DNA of 64,000 nt from Salmonella enterica subsp. houtenae serovar Houten (lineage in GTDB: Bacteria > Pseudomonadota > Gammaproteobacteria > Enterobacterales > Enterobacteriaceae), in assembly GCA_900478215.1 (NCBI GenBank), contig LS483478.1:4402001-4466000 (forward strand), given 5' to 3'. The position numbers and the translations under genes are program-made. Under the pieces are notes generated by a model. The model was not told the DNA's origin, searched no databases, and saw only the letters and a program-made list of their open reading frames with translations. This document shows, piece by piece, positions 24,297-33,908 of the stretch; position 1 is the stretch's first letter, and each line of letters begins with the position of its first letter.

Positions 24297-24482
24297 ATGA
24301 CACCACGCCCCACCTGCAACGACAAAGATCCTGACAAAGTCAGGATAGAATGGCTATTGGTGAAAATCAGTAAACCCTCGCAGAAAGTCAGTCATCTGCT
24401 GGATAATATCGATTATTATGGATGCCGTCATTCGGATGAGGCACTGGTTGAAGGATATATTAATCAAATATCCAGTATTTGA
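24297..24482 (+). CDS. Possible small protein of unknown function
   Basis: A 61-codon frame (MTPRPTCNDKDPDKVRIEWL onward, ending GYINQISSI). The peptide is not obviously a shadow of another gene, and its composition is protein-like with a helical C-terminal half. There is no clear ribosome-binding site, and I recognise no family. It may be a remnant of a longer gene in the accessory region. It lies between the FNR-like sites and the hairpin at 24501. Confidence 0.3.
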   Translation: MTPRPTCNDKDPDKVRIEWLLVKISKPSQKVSHLLDNIDYYGCRHSDEALVEGYINQISSI

Positions 24483-24500
24483 CTCTGAGTGGGGTCTGTA

Positions 24501-24531
24501 AATAATAGTGTGTAACTACCACACTATTATT
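24501..24531. terminator. AT-rich hairpin at the end of fdhD
   Basis: AATAATAGTGTG and CACACTATTATT form a perfect 12-pair stem with a seven-base loop, 14 bases after the fdhD stop. The stem is unusually AT-rich and lacks a long T-run, so its efficiency as a terminator is uncertain. It sits at the boundary between backbone and accessory region. Confidence 0.5.
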
Positions 24532-24544
24532 AGGACGTAATGTT

Positions 24545-25381
24545 TTATTCCGCGATTAACCGCTGCGGATGGGTATAAACCGTCGCCCTGCCCGGCTTGC
24601 AGAACCCCACCAGCGTCAGGTTGCAGCGCTCAGCGACTTCAACGGCAAGCGTAGTAGCCGCAGACACGGCAAACAGGATCTCCACGCCGCACATCGCCGA
24701 CTTCTGTACCATTTCATAGCTGGCGCGACTGGAAACCAGCGCCGCGCCCTGGTGCCAGTGCTCACCTTCAACGGCGCGGCGGCCTAAAAGTTTATCCAGC
24801 GCGACATGACGCCCGACATCCTCATGACCGCCAGCCAGATCGCCAAAAGGCATTACCCATGCAGCAGCATGGGTACAACCGGTCAGCTTACCTGTCGGTT
24901 GAAAATCATTCAGATGGATTAACGCGCGATCAAGATTACCGAGATTGAAGGTTTGGCTAAACGGTAGCGGCTGCACTGGCTTACCAATGTCATTGAGCTG
25001 TTCAACGCCACATACACCGCAGCCGGTGCGGCCCGCCAACGCGCGACGACGCTCTTTCAGCCCCATAAAGCGGCGACTGGAAAGCTCAATCTGCACTTCA
25101 AGTCCGCTACAGGACGGCACAACGTCCATGCCATAGATTTCACGCGGGCTGTCAATGATCCCTTCCGACAGAGAAAACCCCATTGCGAAATGTGTCAGAT
25201 CTTTCGGAGAAGCCATCATAACGACATGCGAAATGCCGTTATACACCAGTGCCACAGGCACTTCCTCGGCAACATCATCACGTTGGGGGTGCTGCAAATC
25301 CTCGCGTTTCCAGAGAGTCAACTGGCGTGAGGTTGTGAAATCAGTCACATTTAGGACTTCTTCAGACAGTATATTGTTCAC
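24545..25381 (-). CDS. fdhD: Formate dehydrogenase accessory sulfurtransferase
   Basis: The 278-residue protein matches FdhD. It receives sulfur from IscS and passes it to the molybdenum cofactor of formate dehydrogenases. The two active cysteines are in GRTGCGVCGVEQ (about Cys119 and Cys122), and the bis-MGD-binding region GCTHAAAW and GGHEDVGRHVALDK is intact. The start codon is GTG at 25379-25381; only a weak ribosome-binding site precedes it. The gene is divergent from fdoG, which its product activates. The first 20 residues differ from E. coli FdhD more than the rest. Confidence 0.95.
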   Translation of the reverse strand: MNNILSEEVLNVTDFTTSRQLTLWKREDLQHPQRDDVAEEVPVALVYNGISHVVMMASPKDLTHFAMGFSLSEGIIDSPREIYGMDVVPSCSGLEVQIELSSRRFMGLKERRRALAGRTGCGVCGVEQLNDIGKPVQPLPFSQTFNLGNLDRALIHLNDFQPTGKLTGCTHAAAWVMPFGDLAGGHEDVGRHVALDKLLGRRAVEGEHWHQGAALVSSRASYEMVQKSAMCGVEILFAVSAATTLAVEVAERCNLTLVGFCKPGRATVYTHPQRLIAE

Positions 25382-25575
25382 TTTCTTTTAACCATATAAG
25401 AACACACACACCAACATTATGGTATTCTGTTACAACTCCTCCCGGATGGAGGAAAATTTATCCAATTCTGAACCTTTGCGGGCCCGTCCGCAAAGAAAAA
25501 TAACAACCACTCCCTGAGCGTTTCGGATAGAGAAATGTGAAAGAGAAGTGACAATGTCGAAACAAGGAGCAAACC

Positions 25576-28500
25576 ATGCAGGTCAGCAGAAGGCAGTTCT
25601 TTAAGATCTGCGCTGGCGGTATGGCAGGCACCACGGCGGCGGCACTGGGCTTCGCGCCCGGCGCGGCGCTCGCGGAAACACGGCAATATAAACTGCTGCG
25701 CACCCGCGAAACCCGTAACACCTGCACCTACTGTTCCGTTGGTTGCGGGCTGTTGATGTACAGCCTCGGCGACGGTGCGAAAAACGCCAAAGCATCTATT
25801 TTCCATATCGAAGGGGACCCGGATCATCCGGTAAGCCGTGGCGCGCTGTGCCCGAAGGGAGCCGGTCTGGTGGACTTTATCCACTCTGAAAGCCGCCTGA
25901 AATTCCCGCAATACCGCGCGCCCGGTTCAGATAAGTGGCAACAGATCAGCTGGGAAGAAGCGTTTGACCGCATCGCTAAACTGATGAAGGAAGATCGCGA
26001 CGCCAACTACCAGGCGCAGAACGCCGAAGGCGTTACCGTTAACCGCTGGCTCACCACCGGGATGCTGTGCGCTTCCGCATCCAGTAACGAGACGGGTTAT
26101 TTAACGCAAAAATTCTCCCGCGCGCTGGGTATGCTCGCGGTCGACAACCAGGCGCGTGTCTGACACGGACCAACGGTAGCAAGTCTTGCTCCAACATTTG
26201 GTCGCGGTGCGATGACCAACCACTGGGTCGACATCAAGAACGCCAACCTCGTCGTGGTGATGGGCGGTAACGCCGCGGAAGCTCACCCGGTCGGGTTCCG
26301 CTGGGCGATGGAAGCCAAAATTCACAACGGCGCGAAGCTGATTGTGGTCGATCCGCGCTTCACGCGTACCGCGTCGGTGGCCGATTTCTATGCGCCAATA
26401 CGCTCTGGTACTGACATTGCCTTCTTGTCAGGCGTGATGCTGTATCTGCTGACCAACGAAAAATACAACCGTGAATATACCGAGGCCTATACCAATGCCA
26501 GCCTGATCGTGCGTGAAGATTTTGGCTTCGATGATGGTCTGTTCACCGGCTATGACGCAGACAAGCGGCAGTACGATAAAACCAGTTGGCACTATGAGCT
26601 GGACGAAAACGGTTTTGCCAAACGCGATACGACACTGCAACACCCGCGCTGTGTCTGGAATCTGTTGAAACAGCATGTCTCACGCTACACGCCGGACGTG
26701 GTAGAAAATATCTGCGGTACGCCGAAAGCGGACTTCCTGAAAGTGTGCGAGTACATTGCGGAAACCAGCGTAAAAGATAAAACCGCGTCGTTCCTGTACG
26801 CGCTGGGCTGGACGCAGCACTCCATCGGCGCGCAGAACATCCGTACCATGGCGATGATCCAGCTTCTGCTCGGTAACATGGGGATGGCGGGCGGCGGCGT
26901 TAACGCCCTGCGCGGTCACTCCAACATTCAGGGGCTGACCGACTTAGGACTACTGTCGCAAAGTTTGCCGGGCTACCTGACGCTGCCGAACGAAAAACAG
27001 ACCGATTTGCAAACCTATCTGGCTGCCAATACGCCGAAGCCATTGTTGAAGGATCAGGTCAACTATTGGGGCAACTACCCGAAATTCTTTGTCTCGATGA
27101 TGAAGGCCTTCTTTGGTGATAAAGCGACAGCGGAAAATAGCTGGGGCTTCGACTGGCTGCCGAAGTGGGACAAAGGGTACGATGTGCTGCAGTACTTCGA
27201 AATGATGAAACAGGGCAAGGTCAACGGCTATATCTGCCAGGGCTTTAACCCGGTGGCCTCATTCCCGAACAAAAACAAAGTGGTCGCGTCGCTTTCCAAA
27301 CTGAAGTACCTGGTGACTATCGATCCGCTCAACACCGAAACGTCCACCTTCTGGCAAAACCACGGTGAGTCGAACGACGTCGATCCCGCGAAAATCCAGA
27401 CCGAAGTGTTCCGTCTGCCCTCCACCTGTTTTGCCGAGGAAAATGGCTCCATCGTTAACTCCGGTCGCTGGTTACAGTGGCACTGGAAGGGCGCGGACGC
27501 CCCGGGGATTGCCATGACCGACGGCGAAATCCTCGCCGGTATCTTCTTACGCTTGCGTAAGATGTACTCTGAACAGGGCGGCGCCAACCCGGAACAGGTG
27601 CTAAATATGACCTGGAACTACACCAAACCCTACGAACCCGCCTCTGAAGAAGTGGCGATGGAGAGTAACGGTAAAGCGCTGGCCGATCTTATCGACCCGG
27701 CAACCGGCGCGGTGGTGGTGAAGAAAGGCCAACAGCTCAGTTCGTTCGCGCAACTGCGCGATGACGGTACGACCTCCAGCGGCTGCTGGATTTTCGCCGG
27801 TAGCTGGACACCGGAAGGCAACATGATGGCGCGTCGTGATAACGCCGACCCGTCTGGTCTCGGCAACACGCTGGGCTGGGCATGGGCATGGCCGCTTAAC
27901 CGCCGCATCCTTTATAACCGCGCCTCCGCCGATCCGCAGGGTAATCCGTGGGACCCGAAACGTCAGCTCCTGAAATGGGAAGGCGGAAAATGGGCTGGAT
28001 GGGATATTCCGGACTATAGCGCCGCCGCGCCGGGCAGTGACGTCGGGCCGTTTATCATGCAGCCGGAAGGGATGGGCCGCCTGTTTGCCATCGATAAGAT
28101 GGCGGAAGGGCCGTTCCCGGAACACTACGAGCCGTTTGAAACGCCGCTGGGCACTAACCCGCTGCACCCGAACGTTATCTCTAATCCTGCCGCCCGTATC
28201 TTTAAAGACGATGCCGACGCGCTGGGTAAAGCGGATAAATTCCCTTATGTCGGAACTACTTACCGTCTGACCGAGCACTTCCACTACTGGACCAAGCACG
28301 CGTTGCTTAACGCTATCGCTCAGCCGGAACAGTTTGTGGAAATTGGCGAGAAGCTGGCGAATAAGCTCGGCATCGCGCATGGCGATACCGTGAAGGTCTC
28401 TTCTAACCGCGGCTATATCAAAGCCAAAGCGGTAGTGACCAAGCGTATTCGCACGCTGAAAGCGGACGGTAAGGATATTGATACCATCGGTATTCCTATT

Positions 28501-28626
28501 CACTGGGGCTACGAAGGCGTGGCGAAAAAAGGTTTTATCGCCAATACGTTAACGCCTTTCGTCGGCGATGCGAACACGCAGACGCCGGAGTTTAAATCCT
28601 TCCTTGTGAACGTGGAAAAGGTGTAA
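25576..28626 (+). CDS. fdoG: Formate dehydrogenase-O major subunit, selenocysteine-containing
   Basis: The catalytic molybdenum subunit, 1016 residues when the in-frame TGA at 26161-26163 is read as selenocysteine (residue 196, context ARV-U-HGP). It oxidises formate in the periplasm and passes electrons to FdoH. A twin-arginine signal (SRRQFF, residues 4-9) sends it through Tat. A [4Fe-4S] motif follows (CTYCSVGC and GALCPKG). Calling the TGA a stop would split the gene in two. AAGGAG precedes the ATG. It heads fdoGHI-fdhE. Confidence 0.97.
26161..26203 (+). promoter_or_regulatory. SECIS element of fdoG
   Basis: Directly after the UGA codon, GACCAA (26168-26173) pairs with TTGGTC (26198-26203), and AGCAAG (26178-26183) with CTTGCT (26185-26190). 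This gives a bulged hairpin of the size bound by SelB in bacterial formate dehydrogenase mRNAs. The exact apical loop is my reading. Confidence 0.8.
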
Positions 28627-28638
28627 CGGAGACGACCT

Positions 28639-29541
28639 ATGGCTTATCAATCGCAAGACATCATTCGTCGTTCCGCCACTAACGGTTTCACCCCCGCGCC
28701 CCAGGCGCGGAACCACCAGGAAGAGGTGGCGAAACTCATCGACGTCACCACCTGTATCGGCTGTAAAGCGTGTCAGGTGGCGTGTTCAGAGTGGAACGAT
28801 ATCCGTGATGAAGTGGGCAATAACGTCGGGGTCTACGATAACCCGGCGGACTTAACCGCTAAATCCTGGACGGTGATGCGCTTCTCGGAAGTGGAACAGA
28901 ACGACAAACTGGAGTGGCTGATCCGTAAGGATGGCTGTATGCACTGCGCCGATCCCGGCTGCCTGAAGGCATGTCCGGCGGAAGGGGCTATCATCCAGTA
29001 TGCCAACGGCATTGTCGACTTCCAGTCCGAGCAGTGTATCGGCTGCGGTTACTGTATCGCTGGCTGCCCATTCAACGTGCCGCGCCTTAACCCGGAAGAC
29101 AACCGCGTCTATAAATGTACGCTGTGCGTTGACCGCGTGGTGGTCGGCCAGGAACCGGCCTGCGTGAAGACCTGTCCAACCGGCGCCATTCATTTTGGCT
29201 CGAAAGAGGATATGAAAACGCTGGCGGGCGAGCGGGTGGCGGAACTAAAAACCCGTGGTTATGACAACGCGGGTCTGTACGATCCGGCGGGCGTAGGCGG
29301 TACGCATGTCATGTACGTGCTGCACCATGCCGACAAGCCGAATCTGTATCACGGTCTGCCGGAGAACCCGGAAATCAGCGAAACCGTCAAGTTCTGGAAA
29401 GGTGTCTGGAAACCGCTCGCCGCGTTCGGTTTTGCCGCGACCTTTGCCGCCAGCGTCTTCCACTATGTCGGCGTCGGTCCGAACCGCGCGGAAGAGGAAG
29501 ATGACAACCTGCATGAAGAGAAAGACGAGGTGCGCAAATGA
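28639..29541 (+). CDS. fdoH: Formate dehydrogenase-O iron-sulfur subunit
   Basis: A 300-residue electron-transfer subunit with four [4Fe-4S] clusters: motifs CIGCKACQVAC, CMHCADPGCLKAC, CIGCGYCIAGC and CTLCVDRV with CVKTC. A single C-terminal membrane helix (about 255-275, PLAAFGFAATFAASVFHYVG) anchors it at the periplasmic face. Electrons pass from FdoG to FdoI. It starts 12 bases after fdoG and overlaps fdoI by four. Confidence 0.97.
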   Translation: MAYQSQDIIRRSATNGFTPAPQARNHQEEVAKLIDVTTCIGCKACQVACSEWNDIRDEVGNNVGVYDNPADLTAKSWTVMRFSEVEQNDKLEWLIRKDGCMHCADPGCLKACPAEGAIIQYANGIVDFQSEQCIGCGYCIAGCPFNVPRLNPEDNRVYKCTLCVDRVVVGQEPACVKTCPTGAIHFGSKEDMKTLAGERVAELKTRGYDNAGLYDPAGVGGTHVMYVLHHADKPNLYHGLPENPEISETVKFWKGVWKPLAAFGFAATFAASVFHYVGVGPNRAEEEDDNLHEEKDEVRK

Positions 29542-30173
29542 AACGACGTGACACCATCGTGCGCTATACGGCGCCGGAACGCATCAACCACTGGATCGTC
29601 GCCTTCTGCTTCGTGCTGGCGGCGGTGAGCGGGTTGGGCTTTTTATTCCCATCCTTCAACTGGCTGATGCATATCATGGGCACCCCACAACTGGCGCGAA
29701 TTGTGCACCCGTTTGTGGGCGTTGTTATGTTTGCCTCGTTCATCATCATGTTTTTCCGTTACTGGCACCACAATCTTATTAATCGGGATGATATCTTTTG
29801 GGCGAAGAATATTCGTAAAATTGTCGTCAACGAGGAAGTAGGTGACACGGGACGTTATAACTTCGGCCAGAAATGCGTATTCTGGGCGGCGATTATCTTC
29901 CTGGTGCTGTTGCTGGCGAGCGGGGTGATTATCTGGCGTCCGTACTTTGCGCCTGCTTTCTCAATCCCGGTGATCCGATTCGCGTTAATGTTGCATTCTT
30001 TTGCCGCAGTAGCATTAATTGTGGTTATCATGGTGCATATCTACGCCGCCCTTTGGGTGAAAGGCACCATTACCGCGATGGTGGAAGGCTGGGTAACCCG
30101 GTCGTGGGCGAAGAAACATCACCCACGCTGGTACCGAGAAGTCCGCAAGACAACGGAAAAAGAAACTGAATGA
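29538..30173 (+). CDS. fdoI: Formate dehydrogenase-O cytochrome b556 subunit
   Basis: A 211-residue inner-membrane protein with four helices that binds two haems b and reduces quinone. Candidate haem histidines lie in RINHWIVAF, ARIVHPFVG, LMLHSFAAV and IMVHIYAAL. It overlaps fdoH and fdhE by four bases each (ATGA), indicating tight coupling. Confidence 0.96.
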   Translation: MKRRDTIVRYTAPERINHWIVAFCFVLAAVSGLGFLFPSFNWLMHIMGTPQLARIVHPFVGVVMFASFIIMFFRYWHHNLINRDDIFWAKNIRKIVVNEEVGDTGRYNFGQKCVFWAAIIFLVLLLASGVIIWRPYFAPAFSIPVIRFALMLHSFAAVALIVVIMVHIYAALWVKGTITAMVEGWVTRSWAKKHHPRWYREVRKTTEKETE

Positions 30174-31099
30174 GTATTCGCATAATCCCGCAAGATGAGC
30201 TGGGGTCGAGCGAGAAACGTACGGCGGATATGATTCCGCCGTTATTGTTCCCCCGACTCAAAAACGTCTACAACCGCCGCGCCGAACGTCTGCGCGAGCT
30301 GGCTGAAAATAACCCGCTGGGCGATTACCTGCGCTTTGCCGCGCTTATCGCGCACGCGCAGGAAGTGGTGCTGTACGACCATCCGCTGGAGATGGATCTG
30401 ACCGTTCGTATTAAAGAAGCGAACAACCAGGGCAAGCCGCCGCTGGATATCCACGTGCTGCCGCGTGATAAGCACTGGCAAAAACTGCTGCATTCGTTGA
30501 TTGCCGAGCTAAAACCCGAGATGAGTGGCCCCGCGCTGGCGGTGATTGAGAATCTGGAGAAAGCATCAGAGCAGGAGCTGGAGCAGATGGCCAGCGCGCT
30601 GTTTGCCTCGGATTTTGCCTCCGTCAGCAGCGATAAAGCCCCGTTTATCTGGGCCGCGCTCTCCCTTTACTGGGCACAAATGGCCAGCTTGATCCCAGGC
30701 AAAGCCCGCGCGGAATACGGCGAAGCGCGCCAGTATTGCCCGGTGTGCGGTTCGATGCCGGTCTCCAGTATGGTGCAGATCGGCACCACGCAGGGGCTGC
30801 GTTATCTGCACTGTAACCTGTGCGAAACCGAGTGGCATGTGGTCCGCGTAAAATGCAGTAACTGCGAACAGAGCCGCGACTTACACTACTGGTCGCTGGA
30901 AAATGAGCAGGCTGCGGTGAAAGCCGAAAGCTGCGGCGATTGTGGGACTTATCTGAAGATTCTGTATCAGGAAAAAGACCCGAAAGTCGAAGCCGTTGCC
31001 GACGATCTCGCCTCGCTGGTGCTGGACGCGCGCATGGAACAGGAGGGCTTCGCCCGCAGTTCCATTAACCCGTTCCTGTTCCCTGGCGAAGGGGAATAA
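30170..31099 (+). CDS. fdhE: Formate dehydrogenase formation protein
   Basis: A 309-residue cytoplasmic protein needed for assembly of respiratory formate dehydrogenases. Four Cys-x2-Cys pairs in the second half (CPVCGSMP, CNLCETEW, CSNCEQS and CGDCGTYL) form the rubredoxin-like metal sites. It is the last gene of the fdo operon. CCGGGCG/CGCCCGG inverted arms at 31116-31137 follow its stop. Confidence 0.96.
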   Translation: MSIRIIPQDELGSSEKRTADMIPPLLFPRLKNVYNRRAERLRELAENNPLGDYLRFAALIAHAQEVVLYDHPLEMDLTVRIKEANNQGKPPLDIHVLPRDKHWQKLLHSLIAELKPEMSGPALAVIENLEKASEQELEQMASALFASDFASVSSDKAPFIWAALSLYWAQMASLIPGKARAEYGEARQYCPVCGSMPVSSMVQIGTTQGLRYLHCNLCETEWHVVRVKCSNCEQSRDLHYWSLENEQAAVKAESCGDCGTYLKILYQEKDPKVEAVADDLASLVLDARMEQEGFARSSINPFLFPGEGE

Positions 31100-31115
31100 G
31101 TTCCGGCATGATCTA

Positions 31116-31137
31116 CCGGGCGACGCCGAGCGCCCGG
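31116..31137. terminator. GC-rich hairpin after fdhE
   Basis: CCGGGCG and CGCCCGG pair over an eight-base loop 17 bases after the fdhE stop. There is no T-run, so it may be a weak terminator or an RNA-stabilising hairpin. Confidence 0.5.
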
Positions 31138-31162
31138 ATTTCAGCCCTATACCGCGTTAACG

Positions 31163-31453
31163 TTAACAGCCCAACGCGGGTATCACATGTTCAGGGTCAT
31201 TAGCGATCGCGCGCAGCAAGGCTTTTGCTGGCCCGGTAGGCGAACGTCGGCCTTGCTCCCAATTGCGCAACGTATCGACGCTAACGGAAATTAAATCTGC
31301 AAATTTAGTCTGTGATAATCCAGAGGCTTGTCGAATTTCTTTAATTTTCATGGCATCAATATAAAAGGTGCGTGAAGGCTGGCGGGCTCCCTCAGCAATC
31401 TCATTCATTTGAGACATACTTTTCGTTAAACGTTCAAATAACGCTTTATCCAT
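31163..31453 (-). CDS. HigA-type antitoxin (XRE HTH)
   Basis: A 96-residue protein with an XRE-type HTH in its second half (IKEIRQASGLSQTKFADLIS, then TLRNWEQGRRSPTGPAKALL). The N-terminal 30 residues are likely the toxin-neutralising part. It follows the toxin gene with no gap. The toxin-first order is characteristic of HigBA modules. It should repress its own promoter through the inverted repeat at 31802-31822. Confidence 0.88.
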   Translation of the reverse strand: MDKALFERLTKSMSQMNEIAEGARQPSRTFYIDAMKIKEIRQASGLSQTKFADLISVSVDTLRNWEQGRRSPTGPAKALLRAIANDPEHVIPALGC

Positions 31454-31765
31454 CTACCACCTCTCATTCAACATACGAAGCACCGCTTTTTCTTGCGCGG
31501 TTAAATCATCTTTAATACCTTTCTTATAAATGAGTAGCAGGCGAATTTCAGATCGACTGACTCGGTAAAAGTAAATGATTCTTACGCCGCTACGCGTCCC
31601 CCTTCCCCGAACGCCCCAACGAACCTTCCTCAAACCACCGGCATCCTGTATAAGATCACCACTATCAGGTTGTATCGCAAGGAGAAGTTGTAATCTGTGG
31701 TACTCATCGTCATCCAACAGATTTTTGACGTCTTCGGTAAAGATTTCCGTTTCTATGAATATCAT
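31454..31765 (-). CDS. HigB/RelE-family toxin
   Basis: A 103-residue RelE/ParE-superfamily toxin, probably a ribosome-dependent mRNA endonuclease. Family landmarks are QPDSGDLIQDAGGLRKVRW and RSGVRIIYFY, with the C-terminal strand EIRLLLIYKKG. Basic residues in the centre and the Tyr-rich strand suit the HigB active site. It pairs with the downstream HTH antitoxin. The specific target cannot be told. Confidence 0.88.
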   Translation of the reverse strand: MIFIETEIFTEDVKNLLDDDEYHRLQLLLAIQPDSGDLIQDAGGLRKVRWGVRGRGTRSGVRIIYFYRVSRSEIRLLLIYKKGIKDDLTAQEKAVLRMLNERW

Positions 31766-31801
31766 TTCCCTACGCCATTAGCTTATAGTAATCGAAATCA
31801 T

Positions 31802-31822
31802 CTATACGTCAATGGCGTATAG
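31802..31822. promoter_or_regulatory. Operator of the toxin-antitoxin operon
   Basis: CTATACG and CGTATAG form a perfect seven-base inverted repeat around TCAATGG, 37 bases before the toxin start. This fits autoregulation by the HTH antitoxin. Confidence 0.65.
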
Positions 31823-31994
31823 ATGGTCGAATTTAACTCTATGGCTTTTAAACGACTTAACCCATTAATGCAAAATAGAAATTTCCTTTTGCGAGGCGTT
31901 TTCCAGAATCTCCACATGCCTGAAATCCCCCTTCCCCTGGACAATATATCGCGCTATAACCCTGTATGTTTACACAGATTAAAGGACTGAAAAA

Positions 31995-32487
31995 ATGGCG
32001 CTGGAAAAAGGTATTGCACAACGGGTGGAGGCGTTTATTGATCGGGACGCCCCTCTGTTCGTCATCAGAATATTGATGACCGGAGAGCGGCACATGTCGC
32101 CAGTACAGTACTGGCCGGAGAGAAAGAAAGTCGCGTAGACGTTAATGACATCGAACTGGAAGGAATAACATTTCGCATAGTATCGCCACGCAACGCTTCC
32201 GGAGCGCTTCCCTGTGTTATTTACTATCATGGCGGTTGTTTCGTTAGCGGGGGGCTGTCACCCACGACAATCAACTGCGGCAACTGGCTTACATCAGCGG
32301 ATGTCGGGTTATTGCCGTACAGTACCGCCTTGCGCCGGAGCACACCTTTCCGGCGGCGCATGACGATGCCGCGTCTGGAGCGAATCTCGGTCATAAATAT
32401 GCAGAACAGTTGGGTATCAATCGCCGCCGTATAACGCTTGCAGGCGATAGCGCGGGCGGGCATCTGGCGCTGGTCACGGCGCGCCTA
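31995..32487 (+). pseudogene. Alpha/beta-hydrolase (HSL-family acetyl esterase), frameshifted and truncated
   Basis: Three frames together encode one esterase. An N-terminal piece is MALEKGIAQRVEAFIDRD. A middle piece holds GITFRIVSPRN and the oxyanion motif CVIYYHGGCF. A third piece holds VIAVQYRLAPEHTFPAAHDD and the nucleophile motif TLAGDSAGGHLALV. Two frameshifts are needed (near 32080 and 32260), and the C-terminal half with the catalytic Asp and His is missing because the sequence runs straight into the end of fabY. Confidence 0.85.
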
Positions 32488-33474
32488 CTCCTCCTCGTTG
32501 CCGCCCTCTTCATACGGACCGAACGGTTTCGCTGGTAGTACGATATAAATGCCTTCGAAAATTGCCCCGGTGGTATCGCCGCCCAGGAGTTCAACCTGCA
32601 ACTGGACACGCGCTTTTTTACCCCGCGCCAGCCTGTCCAAATCACCGCTTAGCGACCCCAAATCAGCCACTGCGTTTGGCTTTCCGCTAATCGGTTTACT
32701 GTAGCGAATATGGGCGTCAGCAAGAATAATCGTCCCGCCCAGGTGGCGTTCACGGAGCATCAGCCAGATAAGTCCCCATCCGGTCAGCGTCGCCAGGGAG
32801 AACAGGCTGCCGGCAAACACCGTATGATGCGGATTTTGATTACCGGTTTCCGGCATCGTGGTAATAAATTTTTGCCCGGTGTACTGCTGAATGCGCACCC
32901 CCATTTTTTCGCTCAATGGAATGTGCTCATACCAGGCCTGCTGAAGCTGCCCGCACCAGTCGCCGCGATGCAGGATATCATCCAGTGAGGCTACCGGTTT
33001 AATCATCAGAAAATGGCGGATTGGCGTGGTTGTGGGCGTAGTAATCTCCCCCTGATTGACAAATCCGAGTTTGGCAAAGAACTCAACCGCATCTTCGCGC
33101 GCGCTGCAGGTGACGCGCTTAACGCCTTCCTGACGGGCGACAGACTCCAGGGTCATCGCCATTAATGTCCCCAGCCCTTTATCCTGTACCGAGGGATGTA
33201 CAGCCATAAAACGAATAGACGCCTCGTTATCTGCATTGATATACAGGCGGCCCACTGCCACTAAATTTCCCTCTTCGTCCACCACCATTTGATGGTGCGC
33301 CAACGCATCCCAGCCATCCCGTTCCGACCCTTTCGGCTGGTGCAGTGGTTTACGCAGCATCTCCCAGCGAAACTGGTAGTAACGTTCTAATTCTTCTTCT
33401 GTTTGCGGAACTCGAAGGTGATACATAGCCGTACTCTCTTTTGTTATCCGCGGCCACGCCGGAAGCTGACTCAT
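32485..33474 (-). CDS. fabY: FabY (YiiD), acyltransferase/thioesterase-like protein of fatty acid initiation
   Basis: A 329-residue protein equal in length to E. coli YiiD. Residues about 17-160 form a GNAT acetyltransferase domain (VQDKGLGTLMAMTLE is the acetyl-CoA loop), and about 185-310 a hotdog-like thioesterase domain. It has been linked to making acetoacetyl-ACP for fatty acid initiation in E. coli. It overlaps dtd by four bases. The 3' end is the point where the esterase relic from the other strand was truncated. Confidence 0.92.
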   Translation of the reverse strand: MSQLPAWPRITKESTAMYHLRVPQTEEELERYYQFRWEMLRKPLHQPKGSERDGWDALAHHQMVVDEEGNLVAVGRLYINADNEASIRFMAVHPSVQDKGLGTLMAMTLESVARQEGVKRVTCSAREDAVEFFAKLGFVNQGEITTPTTTPIRHFLMIKPVASLDDILHRGDWCGQLQQAWYEHIPLSEKMGVRIQQYTGQKFITTMPETGNQNPHHTVFAGSLFSLATLTGWGLIWLMLRERHLGGTIILADAHIRYSKPISGKPNAVADLGSLSGDLDRLARGKKARVQLQVELLGGDTTGAIFEGIYIVLPAKPFGPYEEGGNEEE

Positions 33475-33908
33475 ACCTGGAGCCAGAATGTCACGGGACC
33501 ATCATTAACCAGCTCAACCTGCATATCGGCAGCGAAGCGTCCGGTTTGCGTGTTTATCGACTGCTGGCGGCAGCGTTCGACAAAATATTCATAAAGCGCC
33601 TGCGCGCGATCCGGCGCAGCCCCGCCGGAAAAGCTCGGTCGCATACCGCGCTCGGTATCTGCCGCCAGCGTAAACTGCGACACCACCAGCACGCTGCCGC
33701 CAGCCTGTTGTACATTCAAATTCATCTTGCCGTCAGCATCGCTGAAGATACGGTATCCCAGCACGCGCTCGCACAGACGATTCGCTTTTTGTTCGTCATC
33801 TTCTTTTTCGACACCCAATAACACCAAAAGTCCTGGGCCGATTTCACCCGTCGCCTCGTCCTCCACGGTGACGCTGGCACGGGTTACGCGTTGAATTAAT
33901 GCAATCAT
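33471..33908 (-). CDS. dtd: D-aminoacyl-tRNA deacylase
   Basis: A 145-residue cytoplasmic enzyme that removes D-amino acids (and glycine from tRNA-Ala) from tRNA. Both family motifs are present: SQFTLAADT near residue 77 and the cross-subunit Gly-Pro in NDGPVTFWL near the C-terminus. It overlaps yihY and fabY by four bases each. Confidence 0.97.
   Translation of the reverse strand: MIALIQRVTRASVTVEDEATGEIGPGLLVLLGVEKEDDEQKANRLCERVLGYRIFSDADGKMNLNVQQAGGSVLVVSQFTLAADTERGMRPSFSGGAAPDRAQALYEYFVERCRQQSINTQTGRFAADMQVELVNDGPVTFWLQV

Noticed and set aside
26161..26163. In-frame TGA splitting fdoG into two frames
   Set aside because: It is the selenocysteine codon of a respiratory formate dehydrogenase, with a matching downstream SECIS hairpin, not a nonsense mutation.
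27601..28503. 300-codon antisense frame inside fdoG
   Set aside because: Shadow of a GC-rich, codon-biased gene; composition is Arg/His-rich and unlike a real protein.
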